Origin: an uncultured Winogradskyella sp. | Lineage (GTDB): Bacteria; Bacteroidota; Bacteroidia; Flavobacteriales; Flavobacteriaceae | Assembly (NCBI RefSeq): GCF_947498005.1 | Contig: NZ_CANMIW010000002.1 | Location: forward strand, 248,001 to 312,000 | Direction: 5' to 3' | DNA: 64,000 nt | Shown here: positions 52,696 to 62,307 of the stretch, piece after piece | Layout of the letters: each line of letters begins with the position of its first letter | Numbering within the stretch: the stretch's first letter is position 1 | Notes under the pieces: model-generated | What the model saw: the letters and a program-made list of their open reading frames with translations, nothing else | Told to the model about the DNA's origin: nothing | Databases searched by the model: none | Translations under genes and position numbers: made by a program

Positions 52696-53029
52696 ATTTT
52701 ATCACTTCTTTGTCTAAAAATATTATACTGTATCTTGGCTTTCTCGCTGAGATATTTACTTTAAAATATCTATTGACGTAATTATTGTTAGAACCTCTAT
52801 CTATAGATAAAGTATTTTGATATGATTTTCCTTCAAAACTGTATTCATATCTAATTTTAGGATGAAGTTTTGCTGTTCGATATTGTTTAATGACTTTACC
52901 AACTACTTCTATTTTGTGATTTTTAATTTCTGTTTCTTCGTAATGAGTATTTAATTGGAAAAAGAAATAACCAAAAGTAATTAAACAGAATAATATTAAA
53001 ATAAAAGATTTTGAAATTGGTTTATCCAT
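52694..53029 (-). CDS. DUF3592-like single-helix membrane protein
   Basis: 111 residues from the ATG at 53029; an ATG at 53050 is also possible but overlaps rodA. One membrane helix (about 8-25) precedes a beta-rich part: EVVGKVIKQYR, KIRYEYSFEGKSYQN and RYFKVNISARKPRYSII. This is the DUF3592 kind of fold of unknown function. It directly follows rodA on the same strand, but no link to cell shape is known. Confidence 0.68.
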   Translation of the reverse strand: MDKPISKSFILILFCLITFGYFFFQLNTHYEETEIKNHKIEVVGKVIKQYRTAKLHPKIRYEYSFEGKSYQNTLSIDRGSNNNYVNRYFKVNISARKPRYSIIFLDKEVIK

Positions 53030-53039
53030 TTCTATCAGT

Positions 53040-54320
53040 TTACCACTCATTTATCTTATTACTATCGAGCTTCACAAAAATAAAGAGCAGAATAGTAAAA
53101 CCCCAAAGTCCGGAGCCACCATAGCTAAAAAAGGGTAGTGGAATACCAACAGTTGGTATTAAACCCATTACCATACCAATGTTAATGGTAAAGTGAACAA
53201 ATAGAATGGCCGCAACGCTATAGCCATAAACTCGACTAAATTGTGATTTTTGAGCTTCAGCCAAATAAAGAATTCTAATAATTAAAAACACAAATGTTAT
53301 AACGACAAAGCTAGTGCCTAAAAATCCCCATTCTTCACCTACTGTACTAAAAATATAATCTGTTTCTTGTTCAGGAACAAACTTTCCGGTTGTTCTAGTG
53401 CCTTCTAAAAATCCTTTTCCGGAAAAACCTCCTGAACTTATGGCTTGTTCCGATTGAATAAGGTTATAGGCTTCAGATTTTTTCATTCGTTCTAGCTTAG
53501 CAGGATCTTTTTCTAATCGAAGCCAAAGACTAATTCTGTTTTGTTGATGCGGTTTTATACCATGTTCATAGAACAATTTTACACCGTAAGAAAAGGCAAT
53601 ACTTATCAGTAAAACTAATATATATTGTAAAATAGAACCACGTTTTTTCTTTCTGAAAAAATAGACACTGATTAAGACAATTGAGACTATAATAGCCGTA
53701 ATTAAGATTCCAAATTTAAGACCAAGTACAGCAAGAATAATTAAGGAAAGTCCAATAATTAAATAGATTTGCTGCAAACCTTCTCTGTAGAAGACAAAGA
53801 AAAATGCCAAATATACAATGGTACTACCTGCATCATTTTGAAGTAAAATTAATAAAGCAGGAAAGAATATAATAGCTGTTACACGCAACTGATCTTTTAT
53901 GGTTTGCATATTAGTCTGTAAATCGCTTATATACTTAGCTACTGCAAGTGCTGTAGCGAATTTAGCGAATTCACTAGGTTGAATGGTCATGCTGCCAATT
54001 CCATACCATGAGCGCGCTCCATTAACGTCTTTACCAAATATAAAAAGACCAATTAAGGCCAGAATGGCGACTAAATAGATGATACTCGCAAACCGTTCGT
54101 AAAATTTTGCTTCAAAAGATAGAATAAGGATAACCAAAACAAAAGTTAATCCTAAAAACACAAGCTGTTTTCCATAAAGTTGGGTTGTGTCAAAGTAATT
54201 GGTAACTTCTCCAACATGAGATGCTGATAAAATATTGAGATACCCAAAACCCACCAGCAACAAAAAAAGAATGATGATAATCCAATCGAACTTAAAACCT
54301 CTATGATTTTCTCTTAACAT
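53040..54320 (-). CDS. rodA: Rod shape-determining protein RodA
   Basis: 426 residues, about ten membrane helices. SEDS-family peptidoglycan glycosyltransferase of the elongasome. Visible family motifs are SWYGIGSMTIQPSEFAK, SGKGFLEGT and PEQETDYIFSTVGEEWGF, and the C-terminal PTVGIPLPFFSYGGSG. Its partner PBP2 is encoded immediately upstream with a one-base overlap. Confidence 0.97.
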   Translation of the reverse strand: MLRENHRGFKFDWIIIILFLLLVGFGYLNILSASHVGEVTNYFDTTQLYGKQLVFLGLTFVLVILILSFEAKFYERFASIIYLVAILALIGLFIFGKDVNGARSWYGIGSMTIQPSEFAKFATALAVAKYISDLQTNMQTIKDQLRVTAIIFFPALLILLQNDAGSTIVYLAFFFVFYREGLQQIYLIIGLSLIILAVLGLKFGILITAIIVSIVLISVYFFRKKKRGSILQYILVLLISIAFSYGVKLFYEHGIKPHQQNRISLWLRLEKDPAKLERMKKSEAYNLIQSEQAISSGGFSGKGFLEGTRTTGKFVPEQETDYIFSTVGEEWGFLGTSFVVITFVFLIIRILYLAEAQKSQFSRVYGYSVAAILFVHFTINIGMVMGLIPTVGIPLPFFSYGGSGLWGFTILLFIFVKLDSNKINEW

Positions 54321-56257
54321 TAATAATTCAAGTTTTGAAGTTCAGAATTGGTATTAATAGAATATTCATCAATTACTTGAAGCGTGGTTTCTCCGTTAAT
54401 TTTAAAAGGCTCGCCAGAATAAGGCTTTTTATATTCGTTTTCTAGGCTATGCGTTAAAATCCACTTTTCTAAGTCTGTTCTTGTAATGTGACCTTTTATG
54501 TATTTTTCAATCATTAAACTTGCCATTCGTCCTGCAAATCGACTTCCCCAATATCCGTTTTCAACAAAAACAGCAATTGCAATTTTAGGGTTATCTTTTG
54601 GTGCAAAAGCGACGAAAATTGAATGGTCAGTTAGTTGTGTCTTAACACTATCTATTTTAATAAAATTCTCTGCTGTACCAGTTTTACCACAGATATCAAT
54701 ACCAGGAATTCGTAGTGATTGCGCTGTTCCTTTGTTATAAACATCAAACATACCTTCTATAACGGGTTCAAAATGACGTTTATCAATAGTGGTATGGTTA
54801 GGTGTTTTAAACTTTTTAGGAATAGTATCGCCTTCAATATTTTTAATGATGTGTGGCGTGTAGTAATATCCACGATTTCCTATCGCAGCTGCCATATTTG
54901 CTAATTGAATTGGAGTTGCTTCTACTTCGCCTTGTCCAATAGCATTAGAAACGATGTAAGTAGATCCCCAACGATTATCGCCATATTGTCTATCATAATA
55001 ATCGCCATCAGGAATTCTTCCTTTTCTTCCTACGGATAAATCATTGTTGAGATAATTACCTAAACCAAAACTTTTTGCATGATCAGACCAAATATTCATG
55101 CCTTTACCTGCATCATCATATTTGTCTACAATGCGTCGGTAAACATTTACAAAATAGGCATTACAAGATTGTGCAATTCCTGCATTCATATCTACAGGGC
55201 TCCTATGATGGTGGCAACCTGTGAGTCGTCTACTTCCGTAATAATAGCCCATTCTACAAGTGAACTTGTCGCCAACATCTACTACATCTTCTTGTAAGCC
55301 AATTAAAGCATTTATAACTTTAAAAGGTGAACCTGGAGGATACTGTGCTTGTAAACCTCTATCAAAGGTTGGCATGTTGATCGTATCTCTAAATAGTCGG
55401 CTAAAATTCTTGTTTCGTTCTCTTCCTACTAATAAATTTGGATTATAACTTGGCCCAGTCACCATTGCTAATATTTCGCCACTTTGAGGATCAATAGCAA
55501 CAATACCGCCACGTTTATGTTTCATAAGAAGTTCACCATAGGCTTGTAAATCTGAATCAATGGTAATAGTGATATCTTTTCCTGGTTTTGGTAATGTATC
55601 ATAAATACCATCTTTGTATGGACCAATATTTTTATTATGTCTATCTTTTTGAATAAATTTTATTCCCTTTACACCACGCAAAACATCTTCGTAAGATAAT
55701 TCTATACCTTGCTTTCCAATAAGATCTCCTAATTTGTAATACGGTTGACGTTTAATTATTCTACGGTTAACTTCACCAAGATCTCCAAGTACATTAGCTC
55801 CAATGCTAGTTTGATAAAATCTAAGGGATCGTTTTTGAATATAGAAGCCTTCAAATTTTCTCATTTTTTCCTGAAGAACAGCATAGTCTGTTTTAGAAAG
55901 TTGAGGTACAAAAGGTGAAGGTAGTCGAGGGGAATAGTTTCGAGCTTTGTTTAATTTTTTAGCGTATTCTTCTTTCGTGATTTTTAATAATCCGCAAAAT
56001 TCTTCAAGTTCTAAAGAGTCTAAAGGAGATACTTCTCTCGGAATCACCATGACATCGTATGATGGTTGATTGGCGACTAGTAATTTCCCATTTCTGTCAT
56101 ACACATAACCTCTTTTTGGGTAATTGTAAACTTTTCTAATAGCTGTGTCTTCAAAAATATTATATGTAGAACTATTATAAACTTGGAGATAAAATAAGCG
56201 CGCAATAAAAACTAGACCAACAAGTAAAACAGTTGCTAGAAGTAATAATTTTCTCAT
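54320..56257 (-). CDS. mrdA: Penicillin-binding protein 2, class B transpeptidase
   Basis: 645 residues. An N-terminal membrane anchor (about 5-26) precedes the dimerisation domain and the transpeptidase domain. The active-site Ser310 is in SPFK (Ser310-Lys313), the second motif is Ser364-Cys-Asn366, and the KTG motif is at 525-527. It cross-links peptidoglycan during cell elongation with RodA. The upstream mreD stop overlaps its ATG by four bases. Confidence 0.97.
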   Translation of the reverse strand: MRKLLLLATVLLVGLVFIARLFYLQVYNSSTYNIFEDTAIRKVYNYPKRGYVYDRNGKLLVANQPSYDVMVIPREVSPLDSLELEEFCGLLKITKEEYAKKLNKARNYSPRLPSPFVPQLSKTDYAVLQEKMRKFEGFYIQKRSLRFYQTSIGANVLGDLGEVNRRIIKRQPYYKLGDLIGKQGIELSYEDVLRGVKGIKFIQKDRHNKNIGPYKDGIYDTLPKPGKDITITIDSDLQAYGELLMKHKRGGIVAIDPQSGEILAMVTGPSYNPNLLVGRERNKNFSRLFRDTINMPTFDRGLQAQYPPGSPFKVINALIGLQEDVVDVGDKFTCRMGYYYGSRRLTGCHHHRSPVDMNAGIAQSCNAYFVNVYRRIVDKYDDAGKGMNIWSDHAKSFGLGNYLNNDLSVGRKGRIPDGDYYDRQYGDNRWGSTYIVSNAIGQGEVEATPIQLANMAAAIGNRGYYYTPHIIKNIEGDTIPKKFKTPNHTTIDKRHFEPVIEGMFDVYNKGTAQSLRIPGIDICGKTGTAENFIKIDSVKTQLTDHSIFVAFAPKDNPKIAIAVFVENGYWGSRFAGRMASLMIEKYIKGHITRTDLEKWILTHSLENEYKKPYSGEPFKINGETTLQVIDEYSINTNSELQNLNY

Positions 56258-56760
56258 TTCTTATTTCGGCTAAATAGAATTATAATCAATACACTAAGTA
56301 TTATTGTAAAAATACTAGAAAATAACGTCTTTTTTAGAACTAAAAGTATGTTGGAAATGTTAAAAATTTCGAGAGAGAATAATATTAAATGATGTATTAA
56401 TGTACCTAAAGTAAGATAAGTAATAAGGCTGCCAATGTCTGTAGTACTAAATTTGATACTCTGATGTTCGTAAAGCATACCAAAGGAACTTTTCAATAGA
56501 ACTGGTCTGGCATATGCTAGAGATACTGCAGCCGCTGCATGAACACCTCCTGAGTCTGAGAACAAGTCAACTAACATACCTAGTATAAAACTAGATAATA
56601 ATAAAACCAGTCTTTCATCTCTTATAGGAAAAAGGAAAATAAATATGATATAAATATAAGGATTGATATACCCAAAAAGATTAATCTGATTACATATCAC
56701 TACTTGTACTAAAAGTAGCACTATAAACCGGATAGCATTAATACCTAGAACACTATTCAT
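56254..56760 (-). CDS. mreD: Rod shape-determining protein MreD
   Basis: 168 residues with five or six membrane helices. The protein is poorly conserved, as expected, and the assignment rests on its position between mreC and mrdA, its length and topology, and the FPIRDERLVLLLSSFILGMLVDLFSD segment. It overlaps mreC by eight bases. It is part of the elongasome membrane complex. Confidence 0.92.
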   Translation of the reverse strand: MNSVLGINAIRFIVLLLVQVVICNQINLFGYINPYIYIIFIFLFPIRDERLVLLLSSFILGMLVDLFSDSGGVHAAAAVSLAYARPVLLKSSFGMLYEHQSIKFSTTDIGSLITYLTLGTLIHHLILFSLEIFNISNILLVLKKTLFSSIFTIILSVLIIILFSRNKK

Positions 56761-57574
56761 TGCTGCTGTTTTCTAAGTTAATAATTTCTGGTCGATTTAG
56801 ATTTTCTAAAATGTATATGGTTCCAAGGTTAGTCATGTCATTAAACAATTTAACCTGTATAGTGTAAGTGTCTCCACTAATATCACTTTCAAAACTTGAA
56901 ATACTACCAATACCAATTCCTTTAGGGAAAATAGAGGATTGACCACCAGTTTCTATGGTGTCACCTATTTTAACTGGTGCATATTGCGATACATCTTCTA
57001 ATTGAACAAAATTTGGCGACTTGCTATCCCAAGTTAATGAGCCGATATGATTAGATGTTTTAAGCTTAGCATTTATTCTGCTTTTAGCATTTAAAATAGA
57101 TAATACAGTTGCGTAGTTATTAGAAGTGTTATCAATGATGCCAATAATACCGTTTGATGTTATAACTCCAAAATCTTCTTTTATACTGTCATTTTTACCT
57201 TTGTCTATGGTTAGAATATTGTTTGGCAGAGCGTAACTATTTTTATATACATCAGCAATAGTCACTTTATATTTACCTTTTGTATTTGTGCTATCAATAA
57301 AAGTAGAATCTGTTTGCACGTTTAGATTAAGTAATTGTTCTCTTAATCGTTTGTTTTCCTCAGCAAGGGTGTTATTTTCTGTTTTTAAATTGAAATATTG
57401 ATCCACAGAATTCATGGTACCATAAACTCCACCAGTTAAAAAGTTGGCAGAATTTATAAATTTACTCCTGTGGTAAGAATGCGATTGAATGGTAAGAGCT
57501 AAGGCAATACTAAAAAGCAATAAAAACAACAGAAATGTTTTGTTTCGTATAACAAAATTGAAAATTTGTTGCAT
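56753..57574 (-). CDS. mreC: Rod shape-determining protein MreC
   Basis: 273 residues. One membrane helix (about 10-27) and a coiled coil (ENNTLAEENKRLREQLLNL) precede the beta-barrel domains, with GIIDNTSNNYATVLSILNAKSRINA and GDTIETGGQSSIFPKGI as recognisable segments. It links MreB and MreD to the peptidoglycan synthases. It starts ten bases after the mreB stop. Confidence 0.95.
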   Translation of the reverse strand: MQQIFNFVIRNKTFLLFLLLFSIALALTIQSHSYHRSKFINSANFLTGGVYGTMNSVDQYFNLKTENNTLAEENKRLREQLLNLNVQTDSTFIDSTNTKGKYKVTIADVYKNSYALPNNILTIDKGKNDSIKEDFGVITSNGIIGIIDNTSNNYATVLSILNAKSRINAKLKTSNHIGSLTWDSKSPNFVQLEDVSQYAPVKIGDTIETGGQSSIFPKGIGIGSISSFESDISGDTYTIQVKLFNDMTNLGTIYILENLNRPEIINLENSSNE

Positions 57575-57584
57575 TATTTATGGC

Positions 57585-58613
57585 TTATTTAATCAATACG
57601 CTTTTGTATTTAGGTAAGTTTTTAAGTACAATACCTGTACCTCTTACTACGGCTCTTAATGGATCTTCAGCGATATAAACAGGTAAATCTGTCTTTTGTG
57701 ATAAACGTTTATCTAAACCTCTTAACATAGATCCTCCACCAGCTAAATAAATACCAGTATTATAAATATCTGCAGCCAATTCGGGAGGCGTTTGAGATAA
57801 TGTTTCCATAACAGAATCTTCAATTCTAAGAATAGATTTGTCTAATGCTTTTGCAATTTCACGGAATGAGATTTGAACCTGCTTAGGTTTTCCCGTCAAT
57901 AAATCACGACCTTGAACGCTCATATCTTCTGGAGGTAATTCTAAATCTTCAGTTGCGGCGCCTATTTGTATTTTAATTTTTTCTGCAGTTCTATCACCAA
58001 CATATAAGTTATGTTGAGTTCTCATGTAATAAATAATATCGTTTGTAAATACATCACCTGCTACTTTTACAGATTTGTCACAAACAATGCCACCAAGAGC
58101 AATCACTGCAATTTCAGTAGTTCCACCACCTATATCTACAATCATATTTCCTTTTGGTTGCATAATGTCTACTCCAATACCAATAGCTGCTGCCATTGGT
58201 TCGTGAATTAAATAGACTTCCTTACCATTAACACGTTCACAAGATTCTTTTACTGCTCGCATTTCAACTTCTGTAATACCTGAAGGAATACAAACAACCA
58301 TACGCAAAGCCGGATTAAAGAATTTCTTCTTTAAAGCTGGTATGTTTTTAATAAACATACTAATCATTTGCTCAGAAGCATCGAAATCTGCAATTACACC
58401 ATCTTTTAATGGACGAATTGTCTTAATGTTTTCGTGCGTTTTTCCTTGCATCATGTTGGCTTCTTTACCAACGGCTATGATTTTTCCGCTAATGCGGTCT
58501 CTTGCTACTATAGATGGATTATCTACAACTACTTTGTCATTGTGGATAATCAATGTATTTGCGGTTCCTAAATCTATGGCTATTTCTTCCGTTAGGAAAT
58601 CAAAAAATCCCAT
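57585..58613 (-). CDS. mreB: Rod shape-determining protein MreB
   Basis: 342 residues, actin-like ATPase. Phosphate-1 motif IDLGTANTLI, phosphate-2 MIVDIGGGTTEIAVI, adenosine motif GGGSMLRGLDKRL. The filament organises cell elongation. It is the first gene of the mreB-mreC-mreD-mrdA-rodA operon. A possible but weak TACTTTTA lies about 60 bases upstream on the minus strand. Confidence 0.98.
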   Translation of the reverse strand: MGFFDFLTEEIAIDLGTANTLIIHNDKVVVDNPSIVARDRISGKIIAVGKEANMMQGKTHENIKTIRPLKDGVIADFDASEQMISMFIKNIPALKKKFFNPALRMVVCIPSGITEVEMRAVKESCERVNGKEVYLIHEPMAAAIGIGVDIMQPKGNMIVDIGGGTTEIAVIALGGIVCDKSVKVAGDVFTNDIIYYMRTQHNLYVGDRTAEKIKIQIGAATEDLELPPEDMSVQGRDLLTGKPKQVQISFREIAKALDKSILRIEDSVMETLSQTPPELAADIYNTGIYLAGGGSMLRGLDKRLSQKTDLPVYIAEDPLRAVVRGTGIVLKNLPKYKSVLIK

Positions 58614-58764
58614 GTGCTATACTTAATTATTTGGGTTATTCCTGTCTTTATATTAAGACTATCTGTAAAAGTAGTAAAATATACGTTATTTATACCTTTA
58701 TAGATGTTTAAAGCAAGAATTTTTTTCTTAGTTATTTTGAATGCTAAAAAACTAGTAACCAAGA

Positions 58765-58801
58765 TTTCTACTGTACCGAAATTATTTCGGTACAGTAGAA
58801 A
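58765..58801. terminator. Perfect 16-bp palindromic hairpin after purH
   Basis: TTTCTACTGTACCGAA (58765-58780) is the exact reverse complement of the segment at 58786-58801. A T run on the minus strand occurs about 14 bases further on, near 58745. It is probably the terminator of purH, and may also insulate the mreB operon, whose promoter lies just beyond. Confidence 0.55.
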
Positions 58802-58806
58802 GAAGT

Positions 58807-60336
58807 TTAATGTTTAAAATGACGTGTTCCTGTAAAGACCATTGCCACATTATTATCATTACAATAGTTAATGCTTAACTCATCTTTAATAGAGCCACCT
58901 GGTTGAATTACAGCTGTAATACCTGCGTTATCTGCTATTTCTACACAATCTGGAAAAGGGAAAAATGCATCACTGGCCATTACAGCTCCTTTTAAATCAA
59001 AATTAAATGATTGTGCTTTGTGAATGGCTTGGTTTAAAGCATCAACTCTACTTGTTTGTCCTGTGCCACTTGCACACAATTGTTTTCCTTTTACAAGTAC
59101 AATGGTATTAGATTTTGTATGCTTACAAATTTTTGAAGCGAAAATAAGGTCATCTAGTTCGTTAGAGCTAGCTGTAGTTTTAGTAACTGATTTTAAACCT
59201 TCTAAAGTATCTGTTACGTTATTTCTGTCTTGAACTAAAACACCATTTAAACAACTTCTTACATTCGTTTTTGGCATTTCAATATCTTGAAGAATTAAAA
59301 GAATTCTATTTTTCTTTCCTTTTAAAATTTCTAAAGCTTCAGGAGAGAAAGAAGGCGCAATTACGACTTCACAAAATAACTTATGAATTTCTTCTGCTGT
59401 TGCTAAATCAATTTCAGAATTACTGATTAAAACACCTCCAAAAGCAGAAACCGGATCACCAGCTAATGCATCTACATAAGCTTGGTGTATTGTATCGCGT
59501 TGTGCTAATCCACATGCATTGTTGTGTTTTAAAACAGCGAATGTTGGTGCATCGTTTTTAAATTCTAACATTAAATTTACAGCTGCATCAACATCTAAAA
59601 GGTTATTATAACTTAATTCTTTACCATGTAGTTTAGTGAAAATCTCATCAAAATCTCCAAAGAAAAATCCTTTTTGATGTGGGTTTTCGCCATATCTAAG
59701 TACTTTTCCTTTTGTTTCAGAAATTTTTAAAGAAGGGATTTCATGATTTTTATTGAAGTAATTAAAAATAGCGGAATCATAATGAGAGGAAACATTAAAA
59801 GCCTTAGCAGCAAATTGTTTTCTATCTTCTTCAGAAGTTACACCATTTTTTGTTTCCAATAAATCTAAAAATTCAGCATAATCATCTACAGAGGATACGC
59901 ATGTAACATCTGCATAATTTTTAGCTGCAGCTCTAATTAAAGAAATACCTCCAATATCAATTTTTTCAATAATATCTTGGTTGCCTGCGCCAGAAGCTAC
60001 TGTTTTTTCAAATGGATATAAATCCACAATTACAACATCAATTTGCGGAATATCAAATTCTTTTAATTCGGCAACATCACCATCGTGGTTTTGACGATTT
60101 AAAATGCCTCCAAAAACTTTTGGATGTAATGTTTTTACTCTACCACCAAGTATAGAAGGGTAAGAGGTTACGTCTTCTACAGGTACCACGTCGATTCCTA
60201 AATCTTTAATGAATTTTTCGGTTCCTCCAGTAGAATAAATTGTGACGTTGAGATCGTTTAATTTTTTTACAATTGGTGCTAATCCATCTTTACTAAAAAC
60301 TGAAATTAGTGCCGATGAAATGGTTTTGTTACTCAT
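58807..60336 (-). CDS. purH: Bifunctional AICAR formyltransferase/IMP cyclohydrolase
   Basis: 509 residues from the ATG at 60336 (MSNKTISSAL); the frame upstream is open but gives a non-family extension. The N-terminal MGS-like IMP cyclohydrolase domain (about 1-190; SVFSKDGL, STGGTEKFI, GGRVKTLHPKVFGG) is followed by the AICAR transformylase domain with KHNNACG and the SDAFFPFPD motif. It performs the last two steps of IMP synthesis. It is transcribed toward the mre operon. Confidence 0.97.
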   Translation of the reverse strand: MSNKTISSALISVFSKDGLAPIVKKLNDLNVTIYSTGGTEKFIKDLGIDVVPVEDVTSYPSILGGRVKTLHPKVFGGILNRQNHDGDVAELKEFDIPQIDVVIVDLYPFEKTVASGAGNQDIIEKIDIGGISLIRAAAKNYADVTCVSSVDDYAEFLDLLETKNGVTSEEDRKQFAAKAFNVSSHYDSAIFNYFNKNHEIPSLKISETKGKVLRYGENPHQKGFFFGDFDEIFTKLHGKELSYNNLLDVDAAVNLMLEFKNDAPTFAVLKHNNACGLAQRDTIHQAYVDALAGDPVSAFGGVLISNSEIDLATAEEIHKLFCEVVIAPSFSPEALEILKGKKNRILLILQDIEMPKTNVRSCLNGVLVQDRNNVTDTLEGLKSVTKTTASSNELDDLIFASKICKHTKSNTIVLVKGKQLCASGTGQTSRVDALNQAIHKAQSFNFDLKGAVMASDAFFPFPDCVEIADNAGITAVIQPGGSIKDELSINYCNDNNVAMVFTGTRHFKH

Positions 60337-60362
60337 AATGTTGTGTTGTGTTTTAGATGTGG

Positions 60363-60370
60363 CAAAAATA
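60363..60370 (-). promoter_or_regulatory. -7 promoter element of purH
   Basis: TATTTTTG on the minus strand matches TAnnTTTG, 26 bases upstream of the purH ATG at 60336. This supports the chosen start, since the upstream frame would begin before the promoter. Confidence 0.55.
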
Positions 60371-60480
60371 CGTATATTCACAAAGAAAAACTTAGTCCAC
60401 AATGTAGTTTCTTTAAGTTTTTTGTAACAATAAATTGTTGAAAACGTCCTATCTTTAAAATGTTATAAAACAACGGTTGC

Positions 60481-61734
60481 ATGCTAGTATATTTTCGATT
60501 ACTAAAAGAGAGTTTTTCATTTGCTATTAATGCACTTAGAAATAATAAACTCAGAACGTTTTTATCACTTTTGGGAGTAACTGTTGGGATTTTTTCAATT
60601 ATTGCTGTGCTGGCAGCAGTAGATTCTTTAGATAAAACAATAACATCGCAGCTAAGCTCTTTAGATAGTAATACCATGTATGTTGTAAATAGGTCTTTTG
60701 GTCCTACGGAAGTTCCACGTTGGCAACGCGAATCCTTTGATCCTATTACATTTAATGAATATAAGAGTTTGAAGTCATCGTTATCTGATGCAGAGCATGT
60801 CGCATTTCAACTCGGCGTAAAACCTGAAAATATCAGGTATGAATCTGAATTAGTAAGTGGAGTAAATACTGTAGTGGTTTCGCATGAGTTTACAGATATT
60901 CAAGTATTAGAATTTGATAAAGGACGGTTTTTTAATGAATCAGAATCTAACTCAGGAAGACCAGTTGTGGTCATTGGTTCTGAAATCGCAAAATCTCTTT
61001 TTGGTGAATTTGAACCAATCGGAAAAAGAGTCCGAATTTATGGTCAAAAATTTACGGTAATTGGTGTGGTTAAAAAAGAAGGTTCTGGGCTCTTAGGAGA
61101 CAGTAATGATGTCTCTATTTTTCTACCAGCTAATTTTGTAAGAAATAAATTTGGAGATAACAATCCTAATAATATGCCTATTGTAATTATTAAACCCGCT
61201 AAAGATGTTGATATAGACGGCTTAAAAGCAGAAGTATCGCAAATACTTAGAAACAAACGCGGACTAAAGCCTAATGAGATAGACACCTTTTTTGTTAATA
61301 TAATAGCTGGCTTGCAAAGTGCAATTGATGAAATGTTAGGTGTGTTAAACTTAATTGGTTGGGTAATAAGTGGATTTTCATTATTAGTTGGTGGCTTTGG
61401 TATCGCTAACATTATGTTTGTTAGTGTAAAGGAACGCACTAATTTAATCGGAATTCAAAAATCTCTTGGAGCTAAAAATAAGTTTATACTATTTCAATTT
61501 TTGTTTGAAGCCGTTATTCTTGCTGTTGTAGGTGGTATTGTTGGTTTAATCCTAGTATACTTAGGTACTATAATAGGGAGTAGTTTTACAGATGATTTTG
61601 AATTTGTCTTATCACCTCAAAATATGCTGTTAGGATTCTTTATTTCTTCAATGATTGGTTTAGTTTCTGGGGTAATTCCTGCATTAACTGCATCGCGCTT
61701 AGATCCTGTAGAAGCTATTCGCACAGGAATGTAA
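60481..61734 (+). CDS. ABC transporter permease, MacB-like
   Basis: 417 residues. The first membrane helix (about 20-45; NNKLRTFLSLLGVTVGIFSIIAVLAAVDSL) is followed by a large MacB-type periplasmic domain (about 50-280). The C-terminal FtsX domain has three helices (GFSLLVGGFGIANIMFVSVKERT, VGGIVGLILVYLG and IPALTASRLDPVEAIRTG). It is the permease of a type VII ABC exporter, often for lipoproteins, toxins or antibiotics. No ATPase gene is adjacent, so the partner is elsewhere. Confidence 0.93.
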   Translation: MLVYFRLLKESFSFAINALRNNKLRTFLSLLGVTVGIFSIIAVLAAVDSLDKTITSQLSSLDSNTMYVVNRSFGPTEVPRWQRESFDPITFNEYKSLKSSLSDAEHVAFQLGVKPENIRYESELVSGVNTVVVSHEFTDIQVLEFDKGRFFNESESNSGRPVVVIGSEIAKSLFGEFEPIGKRVRIYGQKFTVIGVVKKEGSGLLGDSNDVSIFLPANFVRNKFGDNNPNNMPIVIIKPAKDVDIDGLKAEVSQILRNKRGLKPNEIDTFFVNIIAGLQSAIDEMLGVLNLIGWVISGFSLLVGGFGIANIMFVSVKERTNLIGIQKSLGAKNKFILFQFLFEAVILAVVGGIVGLILVYLGTIIGSSFTDDFEFVLSPQNMLLGFFISSMIGLVSGVIPALTASRLDPVEAIRTGM

Positions 61735-61758
61735 TATTTTAAAATTCCTTATTAGGAA

Positions 61759-62217
61759 TTAACTTAAAATAGAAGCCACTTTTTTACAAACGAATTCTAA
61801 AAATTTTTCATCAGCATCGGTAAAAGGATCAGGTGTGTTAGAGTCAATATCTATTTGTCCAATATTTTCATTATTAACAAAAATAGGAATAACAATTTCG
61901 GCTTTAACTGTTATGCTACAAGCTATGTAGTTGTCTTGTGCAGCAACATCTGGTACAACAAAATTTTCGTTACTAACCGCAACTTGTCCGCAAATACCTT
62001 TTCCAAAAGGAATAACGGTATGGTCTGTTGGTTCACCAACATAAGGACCTAATTTTAGTTCGTTTTTATCTCCATTTTTAAAATAAAAACCTACCCAATT
62101 ATAATAAGTAACGTTGTCTTCTAAGGTTTCACAAATTAATAAAAGACGTTCGTCAACACTAAGATTTTCTTGAGCTATGATGCTTTCTATTTTTGGTTCT
62201 AATGCTTGTAAATTCAT
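61759..62217 (-). CDS. msrC: Free methionine-(R)-sulfoxide reductase, GAF type
   Basis: 152 residues, one GAF domain. The catalytic cysteines Cys76 (GKGICG) and Cys100 (IACS) are 24 apart, as are Cys94 and Cys118 of the E. coli enzyme. The third cysteine, ten residues before the first, is absent. VKAEIVIPIF and the IGQIDIDS segment fit. It reduces free methionine-R-sulfoxide in the cytosol. It complements the protein-bound activity of MsrA in the same window. Confidence 0.92.
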   Translation of the reverse strand: MNLQALEPKIESIIAQENLSVDERLLLICETLEDNVTYYNWVGFYFKNGDKNELKLGPYVGEPTDHTVIPFGKGICGQVAVSNENFVVPDVAAQDNYIACSITVKAEIVIPIFVNNENIGQIDIDSNTPDPFTDADEKFLEFVCKKVASILS

Positions 62218-62307
62218 AAATGGAAAAAACTTTTGGTAAAAGTATTTAAAATGCGCTATTTTGAAATACCGTTTTTATAAATTTAACAACAAATTATTAA
62301 TTTTAAC

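Noticed and set aside
60337..60402. N-terminal extension of PurH
   Set aside because: It would begin upstream of the -7 box at 60363, is hydrophobic and mitochondrial-like by chance, and is not a family feature.
60433..60457. Promoter of the MacB-like permease (TATCTTTA at 60450-60457)
   Set aside because: The -7 box deviates at its last base and no -33 box has the right spacing, so it is not listed as a feature.
61044..61439. Open frame of 131 codons antisense to the ABC permease gene
   Set aside because: It has no recognisable domain, and the permease on the other strand is complete with strong family motifs; the frame is a shadow.
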